A stretch of DNA of 64,000 bases from JAWWPY01 sp033854735. GTDB taxonomy: Bacteria; Actinomycetota; Actinomycetes; Streptosporangiales; Streptosporangiaceae. Shown here piece after piece: positions 49,454 to 58,238 of the stretch. How positions within the stretch are numbered: the stretch's first letter is position 1; each line of letters opens with the position of its first letter. The notes under the pieces were generated by a model, which searched no databases, was not told where the DNA came from, and saw only the letters and a program-made list of their open reading frames with translations. A program made the translations under genes and the position numbers. The stretch covers positions 25,466 through 89,465 of the forward strand of contig JAWWPY010000512.1 of the NCBI GenBank assembly GCA_033854735.1. Reading direction: 5' to 3'.

Positions 49454-51706
49454 ATGACGGAGAGCTTCCCCCGGCAGCAGGCCCGGACTCAGCGGTTCAC
49501 CCTCGGAGCCCCGCGCTCGTTCCAGATCTCCCGTGATGGCAGCCGTGTGGCTTTCCTGCGCAGCCAGAGCGGCACCGACCCGGTGACCTGCCTGTGGGTG
49601 CTGGACATCGGCACCGGACAGGAGCGGCTCGTGGCCGATCCCGCCACTCTGGACGCCATCGAGGGCGATCTTCCCGTCCAGGAGAAGGCACGACGGGAGC
49701 GGACGCGTGAGCAGGCTGGGGGCATCGTGGCCTTCGCCACGGACACCGACATGACCATGGCGGCGTTCGCGCTGGCAGGCCAGGTGTACGTGGCCGACCT
49801 GGCCAATCAAGCCAGCACGGGCCACGCCAGTACGGGCCACGCCAGTACGGGCCACGCCAGCCCGGGCCTCGCCAGCCCGGGCCACGCCAGCCCGGGACCG
49901 CAGCAGGTCGGCGCTCTTTCCCCCGCGCTCGACCCACGGCCAGACCCGACGGGCAAGCGGGTGGCCTATGTCTGCCAGGGCGCGCTGCGGGTAGTGGAAC
50001 GAGATACGGGCCGGGACACTATGGTCGCCGGTGCCGGGAGTGAGCCTGGGGTCACGTTCGGTCTCGCGGAGTTCATCGCGTCCGAGGAGATGGGCCGGAT
50101 GCGAGGGTACTGGTGGGCGCCGGACGGCTCGGCCCTTCTCGTGGCCCGGGTAGACGAGGCCCCGGTCAACCGTTGGTATCTCGCCGATCCGGCGAACCCG
50201 CAGCGTCCGGCGACCGAACACGCCTACCCGGCCGCCGGCACGCCGAACGCGGACGTCTCGCTGCTGCTGGTCCGACTGGGCGGCGACCAGGTCCCCGCAG
50301 TCCAGGTCCCCGCAGTCCAGGTCCCCGTGAACTGGAACCGGGCCGCGTTTCCGTACCTGGTAACGGCGCACTGGCAGGAGCCGGGGCCACTGATCGTGGT
50401 GCAGAGTCGCGACCAGCGCCGGATGCGCATCCTCAGCGCCGATCCGGCCAGCGGTGAAACCACCGTGCTGCGCGAGGACAGCGACGAGCGATGGCTGGAC
50501 ATCGTGCCCGGGGTGCCCGCGCGTACTGACGCCGGCCGGATCGTGTGGACCACGGAGGACGGCGGCGCGCGGCGGCTCCTGGTCGCCACGCCGGACGAAC
50601 TCCGCGACTCCAGCGCCGCCGCGGTCACGCCGCCCACCCTGCAGGTCCGCCAGATCGTGGCGGTGGACGGCGATTTCGTACTTTTCACCGCCTCGCAGGA
50701 GCCCATGGACATCGGCCTGTGGCTCTACGGGCCACCCGGGCTGGCGCAGGTCACCCCGCGCGAGGGAGTCTTCGGTGGCCAGCGCGCGGGGGGCACCACC
50801 CTGATCACCACGCAAACGCTGGCTGAGGACGGCGTCACGGCTGTGGTGCTGCGCGATGACCCGGACTCCGGCACGGCCACCGAGGTGGCACGGATCCGCT
50901 CGCTGGCGGAGCGGCCGAATCTTCCCAACCCGCAGCCCCTGCTCGGCCACGCCGGGCAGCGCGCCATCCGCGCCGCCCTGCTCCTGCCGTCCTGGCACGA
51001 GCCCGGCTCACGGAAGTTGCCAGTGCTCCTCGACCCCTACGGCGGACCGCACGCCCAGCGGGTACTAGCTGCCCGCGCCGCGTTCCTGACCTCGCAGTGG
51101 CTGGCCGAACAGGGTTTCGCCGTGCTCGTCGCCGACGGCCGGGGCACGCCCGGGCGCGGGCCGGAGTGGGAGCGGGAGGTCTGGCGTGACCTGGCCGGCC
51201 CGGTCCTCGAGGATCAGATCGAGGCGCTGGATGCGGCGAACGAGCGCTGCGGCGACCTCGACCTAGGACGGGTCGCCATCCGGGGCTGGTCGTTCGGCGG
51301 ATATCTCGCCGCGCTGGCGGTGCTCCGGCGGCCTGATGTATTTCATGCCGCCATCGCGGGCGCGCCGGTCACCGACTGGCGCCTCTATGACACTCATTAC
51401 ACAGAACGCTACCTAGGCGACCCCGCCGAGACAGCCGAGGTATATGAGGCGAACTCGCTCCTCGGCGACGCGCCTCGGCTCAAGCGGCCGCTGTTCCTCA
51501 TCCACGGGCTCGCCGACGACAATGTGGTCGCGGCGCACACGCTGCGCTTGTCGTCGGCGCTGCTCGCCGCGGGGCGGCCGCATGTCGTGCTGCCGCTTTC
51601 GGGCGTCACCCACATGACCCCGCAGGAAGAGGTCGCCGAGAACTTGCTCCTGCTCCAGGTGGACTTTCTGCGCCGCGCCCTGGGGATTAACGAGGACGGA
51701 GTGTAG
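49454..51706 (+). CDS. S9-family prolyl oligopeptidase / DPP-IV-like peptidase
   Basis: A 750-residue serine peptidase. An N-terminal beta-propeller (about residues 15-490) is followed by an alpha/beta hydrolase domain. The catalytic Ser is in RGWSFGGYLAAL, Asp in GLADDNVV, and His in GVTHMTPQ. EEMGRMRGYWWAPDG includes the Glu pair typical of dipeptidyl peptidase IV. Two 15-bp arrays add pentapeptides: ASTGH/ASPGH (49809-49895) and VPAVQ (50287-50329), both in propeller loops. No signal peptide is seen, so it is probably cytoplasmic. Confidence 0.92.
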   Translation: MTESFPRQQARTQRFTLGAPRSFQISRDGSRVAFLRSQSGTDPVTCLWVLDIGTGQERLVADPATLDAIEGDLPVQEKARRERTREQAGGIVAFATDTDMTMAAFALAGQVYVADLANQASTGHASTGHASTGHASPGLASPGHASPGPQQVGALSPALDPRPDPTGKRVAYVCQGALRVVERDTGRDTMVAGAGSEPGVTFGLAEFIASEEMGRMRGYWWAPDGSALLVARVDEAPVNRWYLADPANPQRPATEHAYPAAGTPNADVSLLLVRLGGDQVPAVQVPAVQVPVNWNRAAFPYLVTAHWQEPGPLIVVQSRDQRRMRILSADPASGETTVLREDSDERWLDIVPGVPARTDAGRIVWTTEDGGARRLLVATPDELRDSSAAAVTPPTLQVRQIVAVDGDFVLFTASQEPMDIGLWLYGPPGLAQVTPREGVFGGQRAGGTTLITTQTLAEDGVTAVVLRDDPDSGTATEVARIRSLAERPNLPNPQPLLGHAGQRAIRAALLLPSWHEPGSRKLPVLLDPYGGPHAQRVLAARAAFLTSQWLAEQGFAVLVADGRGTPGRGPEWEREVWRDLAGPVLEDQIEALDAANERCGDLDLGRVAIRGWSFGGYLAALAVLRRPDVFHAAIAGAPVTDWRLYDTHYTERYLGDPAETAEVYEANSLLGDAPRLKRPLFLIHGLADDNVVAAHTLRLSSALLAAGRPHVVLPLSGVTHMTPQEEVAENLLLLQVDFLRRALGINEDGV
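49809..49895. repeat. 15-bp in-frame repeat in the S9 peptidase
   Basis: About six units such as GCCAGTACGGGCCAC and GCCAGCCCGGGCCAC code for AS(T/P)GH. A second small 15-bp array (three VPAVQ-type copies) lies at 50287-50329 in the same gene. Confidence 0.93.
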
Positions 51707-51861
51707 CAAGAGTCACACGCAAGGAAACTCGCTGCAGGGCCGCGTGGTGATATGCCTTGGAATAAGGTTCCACAGCAGTGCGCGACCACGGGCCGGGGCA
51801 CACCGAATAGCGCGCGACGAGCCCTAGTGACCCACTTAGTTCGAGGGCGGAGACGTCGAGG

Positions 51862-52653
51862 ATGACGCAGGCAACGGCCGGGCCGGCCAAAACCCGGGCG
51901 CAGATCCAGGAATCCACGCTGCGCCCGGACCCGTGGTGGCGCCAGCCGATCATGAACGCGACCGCCCTCGGTGTCGTCGTGATCTATCTCACCTGGGCGT
52001 CGCTGATCAACACGGATTACTTCTGGAAGCCATATATCTCGCCGCTGTACTCGCCCTGTCTCGCGACCACCTGCGCCAAGGGCGCCGGATACGACTGGAT
52101 CCCGTGGCTGACCTGGCTCACGCCGGCGATCATCATCATCGGTGGCCCGATGGGCTTCCGGCTCACCTGCTACTACTACCGCAAGGCCTACTACCGGGCG
52201 TTCTGGCGGGCGCCCGCGGCGTGCGGGGTCCGCGAGCCGCACGCCAAGTACACCGGTGAGACCAGGCTGCCGCTGATCCTGCAGAACCTGCACCGCTACT
52301 TTTTCTGGATCGCGGTGGTGTTCAACGTGATCCTGTCGGCGGACGCCCTGATCGCGTTCCGCAACCACGCTGGCCAGTGGGGCCACATGGGCCTCGGCAC
52401 GCTCGTGCTGCTCGTCAACGCGGCCCTGCTCTGGCTGTACTCGCTCTCCTGCCACGCTTGCAGGCACATCACCGGAGGCCGGCTCAGGCACTTCTCCAAG
52501 CATCCGGTCAGGTACTGGATGTGGACCAAGGTCTCCAGGCTGAACGCCAGGCACATGCAATTCGCCTGGGTGTCGTTGTTCTGGGTGCTGTTCACCGACC
52601 TCTACATACGGCTGGTGGCCAGCGGTGCCATCAGCGACCCACGGTTCTTTTAA
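51862..52653 (+). CDS. sdhC: Succinate dehydrogenase membrane subunit (cytochrome b type)
   Basis: A 263-residue protein with five hydrophobic segments. Histidines in LQNLHRYFFWIAVVFNVIL and LSCHACRHITGG could be haem ligands. It resembles the single membrane anchor of the actinobacterial Sdh1 type that precedes sdhA and sdhB. It anchors the complex and passes electrons to menaquinone. ATG 51862 has GGAG nine bases upstream. It starts the sdhCAB operon. Confidence 0.88.
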   Translation: MTQATAGPAKTRAQIQESTLRPDPWWRQPIMNATALGVVVIYLTWASLINTDYFWKPYISPLYSPCLATTCAKGAGYDWIPWLTWLTPAIIIIGGPMGFRLTCYYYRKAYYRAFWRAPAACGVREPHAKYTGETRLPLILQNLHRYFFWIAVVFNVILSADALIAFRNHAGQWGHMGLGTLVLLVNAALLWLYSLSCHACRHITGGRLRHFSKHPVRYWMWTKVSRLNARHMQFAWVSLFWVLFTDLYIRLVASGAISDPRFF

Positions 52654-52694
52654 GCTGCTTTCCGAAGGCTGAGGCGAGAAGGTGCACGGCGCAC

Positions 52695-54587
52695 ATGACT
52701 GACATCGAGCGGCTCCCCTACGACGTCGTAGTGATCGGCGCGGGCGGCTCAGGGCTGCGCGCGGCTATCGAGGCGCGGCAGGCCGGCTGGAAGACCGCCG
52801 TCATCTCCAAGTCCCTATTCGGCAAGGCGCACACGGTCATGGCGGAAGGCGGCTGTGCCGCCGCGATGGGCAACGTCAACCCCCACGACAACTGGCAGGT
52901 CCATTTCCGCGACACCATGCGGGGCGGCAAGTTCCTCAACAACTGGCGGATGGCCGAACTCCATGCCAAAGAGGCCCCCGACCGGGTCTGGGAACTCGAG
53001 GCTTGGGGGGCATTGTTCGACCGGACCCCTGACGGCAAGATCAGCCAGCGCAACTTCGGCGGCCACGAGTACCCCCGGCTGGCGCACGTCGGTGACCGGA
53101 CCGGCCTGGAAATGATCCGCACCCTGCAGCAGCGAGTGGTGGCCTTGCAGCAAGAGGACGCTGTCCGTCTCGGCGACCCGGAAGCCATGATCAAGGTCTT
53201 CGCGGAAACCACGATCACCCGGCTGGTCAAGGATCGCGGCCGGATCGCGGGCGCGTTCGGCTATATCCGGGAGAACGGGCGGTTCGTCCTCTTCGAGGCG
53301 CCCGCCGTCATCCTCGCGACGGGCGGGATCGGCAAGACCTTCAAGGTCAGCTCGAACTCCTGGGAGTACACCGGGGACGGTCACGCGCTCGCGCTGCTCG
53401 CTGGCGCAAATCTGCTCAACATGGAGTTCGTGCAGTTCCACCCCACGCACATGGTCTGGCCGATCTCGGTGCGCGGGCTGCTGGTCACCGAGTCGGTCCG
53501 CGGCGACGGCGGGGTGCTGCGCAACTCCGAGGGCAAGCGGTTCATGTTCGGCTACGTGCCCGATGTGTTCCGGGCCCAGTACGCGGAGACCGAGGAAGAG
53601 GCCGACCGCTGGTACACCGACCCGGACCACAACCGGCGGCCGCCGGAACTGCTGCCCCGCGACGAGGTCGCCCGCGCGAACAACGCTGAGGTAAAGGCCG
53701 GGCGTGGCTCGCCGCACGGCGGCGTGTTCCTCGATATAGCCTCCCGCCGGTCGGCCGAGGAGATCCTGCGCCGGCTGCCGTCCATGTACCACCAGTTCAA
53801 GGAACTGGCCGACGTGGATATCACGAAGGAGCCGATGGAGGTAGGCCCGGCCCAGCACTACGTGATGGGCGGGGTTGAGGTGGACCCGGACACCGCGGCG
53901 TCATCGGTGCCCGGCCTGTACGCGGCCGGAGAGGTGTCCGGTGGCATGCACGGCTCCAACCGGCTCGGCGGCAACTCGCTGTCGGACCTCCTCGTGTTCG
54001 GCCGCCGGGCCGGGATGGGCGCGGCACAGTACCTGGACTGGCTGCGCGGCGCCCGGCCGACGGCCAGCGACGCCGAAGTCGCGGCGGCCCAGGAGGAGGC
54101 CATCGCGCCGCTGCGGCGCGCAGGTGGTGAGAACCCGTACACGGTGCATGCCGAGGTCCAGCAGACCATGAGCGATCTGGTCGGCATCATCCGCAAGGAA
54201 GACGAGATCAAGACCGCGATCACCGAACTGGAAAAGCTGCGCGAGCGGGCCGCCCAGGTCAGCGCCGAGGGCGGTGCGGCCTACAATCCCGGCTGGCACC
54301 TGGCCCTGGACCTGCGCAACATCATGCTGATCGCGGACTGCGTGGCTCAGGCGGCCCTGGAGCGCCAGGAGAGCCGTGGCGGCCACACCCGCGACGACTT
54401 CCCCGGGATGTCGCCGGAGTGGCGCAAGATCAACCTCATCTGCGCTCTGGATGGCGACCGGGTGACGCTGACCCGGCAGGCGATGGTCCCGATGCGCGAG
54501 GACCTGCTGGCGCTGTTCGACCGTTCCGAACTGACGAAGTACCTCACCGATGAGGAACTGCCCGCCGTCCGGGGGGAGAGATACTGA
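52695..54587 (+). CDS. sdhA: Succinate dehydrogenase/fumarate reductase flavoprotein subunit
   Basis: A 630-residue FAD subunit oxidising succinate to fumarate. The FAD motif is VVVIGAGGSGLRAAIEA (residues 10-26), the covalent FAD His is in KSLFGKAHTVMAEGG, and active-site residues lie in EFVQFHPTHM and NRLGGNSLSDLLVFGRRAG. The C-terminal helical domain is present. ATG 52695 begins the FAD domain. The stop overlaps sdhB by one base (TGATG). Confidence 0.95.
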   Translation: MTDIERLPYDVVVIGAGGSGLRAAIEARQAGWKTAVISKSLFGKAHTVMAEGGCAAAMGNVNPHDNWQVHFRDTMRGGKFLNNWRMAELHAKEAPDRVWELEAWGALFDRTPDGKISQRNFGGHEYPRLAHVGDRTGLEMIRTLQQRVVALQQEDAVRLGDPEAMIKVFAETTITRLVKDRGRIAGAFGYIRENGRFVLFEAPAVILATGGIGKTFKVSSNSWEYTGDGHALALLAGANLLNMEFVQFHPTHMVWPISVRGLLVTESVRGDGGVLRNSEGKRFMFGYVPDVFRAQYAETEEEADRWYTDPDHNRRPPELLPRDEVARANNAEVKAGRGSPHGGVFLDIASRRSAEEILRRLPSMYHQFKELADVDITKEPMEVGPAQHYVMGGVEVDPDTAASSVPGLYAAGEVSGGMHGSNRLGGNSLSDLLVFGRRAGMGAAQYLDWLRGARPTASDAEVAAAQEEAIAPLRRAGGENPYTVHAEVQQTMSDLVGIIRKEDEIKTAITELEKLRERAAQVSAEGGAAYNPGWHLALDLRNIMLIADCVAQAALERQESRGGHTRDDFPGMSPEWRKINLICALDGDRVTLTRQAMVPMREDLLALFDRSELTKYLTDEELPAVRGERY

Positions 54588-55372
54588 TGGGCGAGAAAGT
54601 AACGCTACGGATCTGGCGCGGCGATGCCGGGCAAGGCGCACTGGTCGACTACCAGGTCGAGGCCAACGAGGGCGAGGTGGTCCTCGACGTGCTGCACCGC
54701 CTCCAGGCGACCCAGACGGGTGACCTGGCGGTCCGCTGGAACTGCAAGGCGGGCAAGTGCGGGTCCTGCTCGATGGAGGTCAACGGGCGGCCCCGGCTGG
54801 CCTGCATGACGCGGATGTCCCTGTTCGACCCGGACGAGACGATCACGCTCACCCCGCTGCGGACCTTCCCGGTCATCAGGGACCTGGTCACCGACGTGTC
54901 ATTCAACTACGCGAAGGCGCGGGAGATCCCCTCGTTCACCCCCGACCCGCGGGTGGGCCTGGGCGAGTTCCGGATGCAGCAGGTCGACGTGGAGCGCTCC
55001 CAGGAGTTCCGCAAGTGCATCGAGTGCTTCCTGTGCCAGAACGTCTGCCACGTCATCCGCGACCACCCGGAGAACGAGCGGGCGTTCGCCGGGCCCCGGT
55101 TCCTGATGCGGATCGCCGAACTGGAAATGAACCCGGCCGACACCGCCGACCGCCGCGAGATCGCCCAGGACGACTTCGGTCTCGGCTACTGCAACATCAC
55201 CAAGTGCTGCACCGAGGTCTGCCCGGAAAACATCAAGATCACCGACAACGCGCTCATCCCCATGAAGGAACGCGTGGTGGGCCGCAAGTACGACCCGCTC
55301 GTCTGGCTCGGCAACAAGATCACCCACCGCATCCCGCAGGACACCCGGGCCATTCCCGTCAAGAAGAACTGA
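54587..55372 (+). CDS. sdhB: Succinate dehydrogenase/fumarate reductase iron-sulfur subunit
   Basis: A 261-residue subunit carrying three Fe-S clusters. The 2Fe-2S loop is RWNCKAGKCGSCSMEVNG with a downstream Cys (RLACMTR). The 4Fe-4S and 3Fe-4S ligands are in CIECFLCQNVCHV and CNITKCCTEVCPENI. It links SdhA to SdhC. Its ATG overlaps the sdhA stop. A short copy of its 3' end appears at 56602-56660. Confidence 0.95.
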   Translation: MGEKVTLRIWRGDAGQGALVDYQVEANEGEVVLDVLHRLQATQTGDLAVRWNCKAGKCGSCSMEVNGRPRLACMTRMSLFDPDETITLTPLRTFPVIRDLVTDVSFNYAKAREIPSFTPDPRVGLGEFRMQQVDVERSQEFRKCIECFLCQNVCHVIRDHPENERAFAGPRFLMRIAELEMNPADTADRREIAQDDFGLGYCNITKCCTEVCPENIKITDNALIPMKERVVGRKYDPLVWLGNKITHRIPQDTRAIPVKKN

Positions 55373-55418
55373 GAAGCAGGCAATAGAGACAGTAGAACGA
55401 TCTATCAAGGGAGGTCCG

Positions 55419-55871
55419 GTGTGGTCGTGGCTGGCGAAGCTGATCATCTCCCGGAACATGGCCTGCATCCGGGCTGGCGACTACCGCCCTCTGCTTCGCC
55501 TGGACGCAACGGACGTGCGTTTCCGCTTCCCTGGTGACAGCTCCTGGGCAGCGGAACTCCAGGGCAAGGAGGAGCTCGCCCGATGGCTCCGGCGATTCAC
55601 CGACGCCGGAATCCAGATCTTCCCCGACGAGGTGATCCTGAAAGGACCGCCGTGGAACGCGACAATCTGCGTCCGCGGCACCGATCACCTCGATGATCCC
55701 GGCGGCACGCGGGTCTACGAGAATCGCTACGTCATCTGGGGAACGATGCGGTGGGGGCTGCTCAAGGAGTACGAGGTCTACGAAGACACGCAGGCCAGCC
55801 GTGCGCTCGACCACTACCTCGCCGATCACGGCGGCACCCCGGCAGGCGCGCAGGCCAGCCCCGAGTTGTGA
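55419..55871 (+). CDS. NTF2/SnoaL-like protein
   Basis: A 150-residue protein with the cone-shaped NTF2-like pattern: helix with NMACIRAGDYRPLLRLDATD, strand VRFRFPGDSSW, helix GKEELARWLRRFTDAGIQI, and three further strands ending MRWGLLKEYEVYEDTQAS. Members include polyketide cyclases and small hydrolases; no catalytic set is obvious. GTG 55419 follows AAGGGAGG. It comes 46 bases after sdhB and may be cotranscribed. Confidence 0.75.
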   Translation: MWSWLAKLIISRNMACIRAGDYRPLLRLDATDVRFRFPGDSSWAAELQGKEELARWLRRFTDAGIQIFPDEVILKGPPWNATICVRGTDHLDDPGGTRVYENRYVIWGTMRWGLLKEYEVYEDTQASRALDHYLADHGGTPAGAQASPEL

Positions 55872-55920
55872 TCATGTTGCCCCGCGCCGGTAGCAAGCGC
55901 GAGTTCCGCGCCTGCCCTAT

Positions 55921-56451
55921 CTATGGCTGGGCTGATCGGGTCGCCGCGAAGAGGAGGATGGCGAAGGCGGCGACAGCGATCAGCGCCATCAGCCAGAAGT
56001 CCGCCCGGCGCGGCAGCCCGGCGGCACCGGGCGGCAGTGGCTGGCCCCCAGCCTGCCAGCCGGCGCGGGCTAGGTAGAACCTCGTCCTGTCCGCCCGGTA
56101 CCTGAGCAGCCCCATCTGCGCCAGCGCCACGCCCGTCAAGGCACCCAGGCCGAGCATGATATATGACCCGATATCCGTGCCGACCCGGCCAGGACGCATG
56201 GCCGCGCCTATTCCAATGATCGGAAGCACCAGCACGATCGCGGTCATGCCGAACCGCCACCAGACGCGGACCGCAAAATCCTGTGCCCGCCACAGTTGCC
56301 CGGCCTCCAGCGAGTTCCCATGCGCCACCAGCGCGCACAGGCCGGGCAGCTCACCCAGCTTAGGCCGCAAGTCCTTGTGCAGCCACAGCCAAGCACGACC
56401 GAGGTAGGACGCCAGCCAGTACTCGACGATCACAACCCCGCTCTCTCCCAT
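55921..56451 (-). CDS. Membrane protein of unknown function
   Basis: A 176-residue protein with an N-terminal soluble part of about 60 residues (VVIVEYWLASYLGRAWLWLH) and three hydrophobic segments (FGMTAIVLVLPIIGIGAAM, YIMLGLGALTGVALAQMGLL, FWLMALIAVAAFAILLFAA). A basic loop with RYRADRTRFYLARAG lies between helices 2 and 3. No family was recognised. Start is ATG 56451; the preceding GTG 56454 is possible. Confidence 0.7.
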   Translation of the reverse strand: MGESGVVIVEYWLASYLGRAWLWLHKDLRPKLGELPGLCALVAHGNSLEAGQLWRAQDFAVRVWWRFGMTAIVLVLPIIGIGAAMRPGRVGTDIGSYIMLGLGALTGVALAQMGLLRYRADRTRFYLARAGWQAGGQPLPPGAAGLPRRADFWLMALIAVAAFAILLFAATRSAQP

Positions 56452-56601
56452 CACGGGGACCTGAGTATTCGCGCATTGACCGGGACCGCCACTGTCCAGG
56501 AAAGGCCAGTTAGCGAGGCCGCCACCGCGATGCCTTCGCTCACTTCGATGACATCATCGTTATTGCCGCGGCACCAGGAATCGCGGCCGGTTGAAGCTCA
56601 T

Positions 56602-56660
56602 GATGGTGCCGCAAGTACAACCCGCTGGTATGGCTTGGCTCCAAGATCACCCGCCCCCCG
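56602..56660 (+). pseudogene. Fragment of an sdhB 3' end
   Basis: The frame starting at 56610 reads RKYNPLVWLGSKITR, which differs from the end of SdhB (RKYDPLVWLGNKITH) at only three positions. DNA similarity to 55279-55335 is evident from about 56605. Nothing upstream looks like the rest of sdhB. It is a small broken copy, 1.3 kb from the intact gene, in an otherwise gene-free 300-base interval (56455-56761). Confidence 0.7.
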
Positions 56661-56761
56661 GGCACGATACCCCGGCCGTGCCTGGGAAGCAGGGCTGACG
56701 CTTCGGTCGAACCCTCACCGAGTTGCCCAGTCAGACCGGGATCAGGCGCGGTCGCCATCAC

Positions 56762-57217
56762 CTAGCGAGCCCCGGACCGCTTTGTCACGCCGGAATGACT
56801 GCAACTCGCTTGCCACCCGTCCACAAACGATCTAGTTCCAGCGATGCTGTCCACGCGCATCCGCCCGGAGTCCAAATTAATCACCAGGCAAGGCCATCGA
56901 ACCACCGATTGCGACTTGCCGATATCAAATGATCTAACGGACGACCACGGAATCGTCCGTTTGCGGAAGTTCTTCCGATACACGATATACTCGGGCGTTA
57001 CAGTCAGGCCATTGGTGACTACCAGCGCGGCAAGCCAGATTGAGAAAGCTACCGAGATTCCAGCGATGATCATGCCGGACAGGCCAGCGTGGTTTGCTGG
57101 AGTTAGGCCACCAACACCGACGAGCAGAAAGACGCACGCAGATGGAAGCCCGAATACGAGTATCGCCTTTGTTCTACATGTCTTCACATCGCCTGTCTGC
57201 ATATCACGGTCAGTCAT
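56762..57217 (-). CDS. Two-helix membrane protein with a PH-like domain
   Basis: A 151-residue protein with two hydrophobic segments (ILVFGLPSACVFLLVGVGG and GMIIAGISVAFSIWLAALVV) followed by a domain starting TNGLTVTPEYIVYRKNFRKR then TIPWSSVRSFDIG, like bacterial PH domains. Base composition is lower in GC than almost all other genes here and codon third positions are mixed, which suggests recent acquisition. Function is unknown. Confidence 0.65.
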   Translation of the reverse strand: MTDRDMQTGDVKTCRTKAILVFGLPSACVFLLVGVGGLTPANHAGLSGMIIAGISVAFSIWLAALVVTNGLTVTPEYIVYRKNFRKRTIPWSSVRSFDIGKSQSVVRWPCLVINLDSGRMRVDSIAGTRSFVDGWQASCSHSGVTKRSGAR

Positions 57218-57998
57218 TGTACGTTAGTCAGACCACTGGTTTCGGGCCTAAGCAACAGTGAGTCAGTCCCACGTCGAGTTTACGCTCATCGGGTGCATGC
57301 GGCAATGACGCGCCTGATCGAGGTGATCCGACAGGATAACTGCTGCGATGTCGGCGCGCCGTGATCGAGGCATTCCGCAGTGGTCCGCGGCCTACCCGCA
57401 GGCGTATCCGCTGTTGCTTGATCTCGCCGGTGAGAACTTTGATGAGCTGCGGTAGGTGCTGCCGATGCGCCGTAGCCATAAGGAAGCGCGGCGCAATGGC
57501 GTCCGGGTCCATGTTGTCCGCCCGCGTCGCCGGCCAGGGCCGCATCGCTGCTCCTCCTCAGAGACCTGAAAGCCAGCTGCAGTTAGGCTATTCAGCACTT
57601 CGTGACGCCGGTCGGTCCAAAAGTAATACGACGGGCGGCCAGGGAGCCGTGCTTCTATGCCCTGCTGACCCAGCTTGTGAGCCGGGAAGATCGCGACGCC
57701 TTCATCGGGACCTATGTCGAGGTTTTCCACCCCGAACACCATCCGGGCGATCGCCGGGCGCACCCGAAGGACCAGCCTTGCCCGTGCGACCTCCAGCACC
57801 GCCAGCAGGACGCCGACATGCACATAGCCCATCGCACTCGGCACGCGTGCCGATCCGGTCCAACGCCGCGGCAGAGCGGCAGCACCTGTCTCACCGGAAT
57901 ACCCCGGCGGCTGACGGCCGACGTCAGCATCCGTGCAACAACTCTGGCCAGCCTCATCCATTCTCTGGGCAAGGTTCCTGGCCACTCTCTTTCTGCGG
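57218..57998. other. Decayed region beside the RHS locus
   Basis: About 780 bases with lower GC and no intact gene. The best coding-like piece is on the minus strand at about 57545-57832; it reads GRPSYYFWTDRRHEVLNSL and GFQVSEEEQR but has no proper start or end. Such gene debris is common downstream of RHS toxin genes, where old toxin tips and immunity genes are displaced. That origin is an inference. Confidence 0.5.
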
Positions 57999-58238
57999 CT
58001 ACTCATCGTTTGCGGCGCTCTTTCTTCGGCGAAGAACCTCCTGGTTATGACGTTCTGTCCAATTCGGATCTGCAGCGTACAATGCGTCGGTGATATCCGT
58101 TGAATGACAACCAAGGCTGCTTAGCTTTGCCAGAATCTCAGTGGCCGTGAGAGGATCCGGCGAACGCCAGACCGGGCCCTCGGGCGGACTAACTGCAACC
58201 TTGTAGCGGTCACCGTGGATGAAAACGCTAATACCCAC
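57999..58238 (-). CDS. Candidate immunity protein for the RHS toxin
   Basis: A 79-residue small protein encoded immediately after the RHS gene, overlapping its last 11 bases. GTG 58238 has GGGGGA six bases upstream. The sequence starts VGISVFIHGDRYKVAVSPP and contains LTATEILAKLSSLGCHST and DITDALYAADPNW. It looks like a compact alpha/beta protein with no signal or membrane helix. Its position and coupling fit an immunity protein that neutralises the adjacent toxin tip in the cytoplasm. ATG 58256 is a possible longer start. Confidence 0.72.
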   Translation of the reverse strand: MGISVFIHGDRYKVAVSPPEGPVWRSPDPLTATEILAKLSSLGCHSTDITDALYAADPNWTERHNQEVLRRRKSAANDE

